5,972 nt of DNA from Acidobacteriota bacterium (GTDB lineage: Bacteria; Acidobacteriota; Terriglobia; Acidiferrales; UBA7541): NCBI GenBank assembly GCA_028876695.1, contig JAGWRH010000175.1, positions 1 through 5,972 of the forward strand. The letters are read 5' to 3'. The position numbers and the translations under genes are program-made. Of the stretch, positions 4,994-5,972 are shown piece after piece. The notes beneath the pieces are model-generated. The model did no database searches, was not told where the DNA came from, and was given only the letters and a program-made list of their open reading frames with translations. Every line of letters begins with the position of its first letter. The first letter of the stretch is position 1.

Positions 4994-5972
4994 ATGAGCA
5001 CGGGAATTTATGTCCAGGTGCCTTTCTGCCAGACAAAATGCACCTACTGCAATTTTCATACCGGCGTGGTCACGCGCGACCGTTATCTGCCCTATGTGGA
5101 CGCGGTCTGCCGCGAAATTGCGCAGACCATCGGCGCCGCTCAGGGCGCGGACACCATCTACATCGGCGGCGGCACGCCAAGCCTGCTCGAACCCTCCGCC
5201 CTCGCCCGGATGCTCAACCATATTTACGCCGCCTCGCAAAGCGAGCCCGTTGAAGTGACGCTCGAAGCCGACCCGGAAACCGTCACGCCCGAAAAGGCTG
5301 TGCAGTGGCGCGGCGCCGGAATCAATCGCATCAGCCTGGGCGCGCAATCTTTTCAGGACGCGGAGCTCCGGGCCTCCGGCCGCATGCACCGCCGCGAAGA
5401 TGTCTTTCGCGCCGTGGATTTGCTCCGCGGCGCCGGCTTCCGCAACATCAGCATGGACTTGATCGCCGGGCTCCCACACCAGACGCGCAATTCGTGGGAG
5501 GATTCCGTCAGCCAGCTCCTGCGCGTTTATCCCGAACACGTTTCGATCTACATGCTGGAAATCGACGAGGGGAGCCGTCTGGGAAGGGAAGCCATGGCCG
5601 GAGGCGCGCGCTACAGCGCCCAATCGCTCCCGAGCGACGACGATACCGCCGATTTCTACGATTCCGCGCGACGACGGCTCGGCTCGGCCGGCTACGAACA
5701 CTACGAAATTTCCAACTGGGCGCTGCCCGGCCGGGAATCACGTCACAATCTGAAATACTGGCAGCGAGACGCGTACATCGGCGTTGGGGCGGGCGCGCAT
5801 TCCTTTGACGGATTCCTTCGCTGGGCCAATGTTCATGAGCCGGACCGCTACGCCCGCCTGGTCGAGCAGGGAACTTCGCCGCGCGAGCAAATCGAGACCA
5901 TCACTCCGCCCATCGCACTCTCGGAAGACTTGTTCCTCGGCCTGCGCCAATTGCGCGGCGCGGATTTTGCGC
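4994..5972 (+). CDS. hemW: HemW, radical SAM-family heme chaperone (3' partial)
   Basis: The first 326 codons are visible and the frame is open at the right edge; family members run to roughly 380 residues, so about 50-60 are missing. The radical SAM cluster motif CxxxCxxC is at Cys12, Cys16 and Cys19 (PFCQTKCTYCNF). The residue two after the third Cys is Phe, as in HemW, not the extra Cys of the decarboxylase HemN. Other family blocks are YIGGGTPSLLEP (56-67), RISLGAQSFQDAELRASGRM, MDLIAGLPHQT, the heme-binding motif HNLKYW (251-256) and GVGAGAHSF (263-271). HemW binds heme and delivers it to respiratory enzymes; it lacks coproporphyrinogen dehydrogenase activity in the cases tested, although databases often call it a coproporphyrinogen III oxidase. 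The ATG at 4994 is the only sensible start, since no in-frame upstream alternative is seen. It has no Shine-Dalgarno, and an AT-rich patch (TAAATTTTATG, 4978-4988) precedes it, so a short leader is possible. Confidence 0.95.
   Translation, partial: MSTGIYVQVPFCQTKCTYCNFHTGVVTRDRYLPYVDAVCREIAQTIGAAQGADTIYIGGGTPSLLEPSALARMLNHIYAASQSEPVEVTLEADPETVTPEKAVQWRGAGINRISLGAQSFQDAELRASGRMHRREDVFRAVDLLRGAGFRNISMDLIAGLPHQTRNSWEDSVSQLLRVYPEHVSIYMLEIDEGSRLGREAMAGGARYSAQSLPSDDDTADFYDSARRRLGSAGYEHYEISNWALPGRESRHNLKYWQRDAYIGVGAGAHSFDGFLRWANVHEPDRYARLVEQGTSPREQIETITPPIALSEDLFLGLRQLRGADFA

Noticed and set aside
4886..5701. 271-codon minus-strand open frame opposite hemW
   Set aside because: hemW on the plus strand has unmistakable motifs throughout. 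The antisense translation is a compositional shadow, rich in Gly, Ala and Arg.
5305..5808. 167-codon plus-strand open frame inside hemW
   Set aside because: It is an out-of-frame reading of hemW with an Arg-rich translation and no conserved motif.
4994..5972. Annotation as oxygen-independent coproporphyrinogen III oxidase (HemN)
   Set aside because: The cluster motif ends CNF rather than CxC, the long N-terminal extension of HemN is absent, and the heme-binding HNxxYW motif of HemW is present.

Overview
The window (about 60% G+C by eye) reads as a chromosomal segment of an acidobacterium, most likely of the Terriglobia/Koribacter-Sulfotelmatobacter type. This is a judgement from protein style: the pilus/secretion gene order, a one-domain Ig-like membrane-anchored protein, a DinB-fold protein and a stand-alone nuoB. 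No taxonomic marker gene is present. Seven protein genes are supported; the first and last run off the edges. There are no RNA genes, insertion sequences, phage genes or CRISPR arrays, and no intergenic gap exceeds about 125 bases.

Bases 1-1943 are the end of a tightly packed type IV pilus / type II secretion operon. It holds a PilO-like inner-membrane protein (5' end outside the window), a PilP/GspC-like linker protein starting one base after the PilO stop, and an atypical pseudopilin with a proline-rich tail starting three bases after that. A perfect 8-bp hairpin follows the pseudopilin stop directly. Next come a small membrane-anchored Ig-like protein (1999-2415), which has a promoter-like hexamer just before its ATG, and nuoB (2511-3056), with its own plausible promoter and a dyad next to the -35 box. 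NuoB is the N2-cluster subunit of respiratory complex I and stands here without nuoA or nuoC.

A DinB-superfamily metal-binding protein (3181-3747) converges with ygfZ (4901-3852, minus strand), a folate-binding protein linked to Fe-S cluster maintenance. ygfZ is divergent from hemW (4994 to the right edge), a radical SAM-type heme chaperone truncated by the window end. nuoB, ygfZ and hemW all concern Fe-S or heme supply to respiration. This is a loose theme rather than an operon, because the genes have separate promoters and opposite strands.

I did not find a convincing undescribed system. The points most worth a second look are the orphan nuoB with its upstream dyad, the noncanonical pseudopilin (no Glu at +5, long low-complexity insert and tail), the cysteine-paired Ig-like anchor protein, and -10-like elements placed unusually close to start codons.
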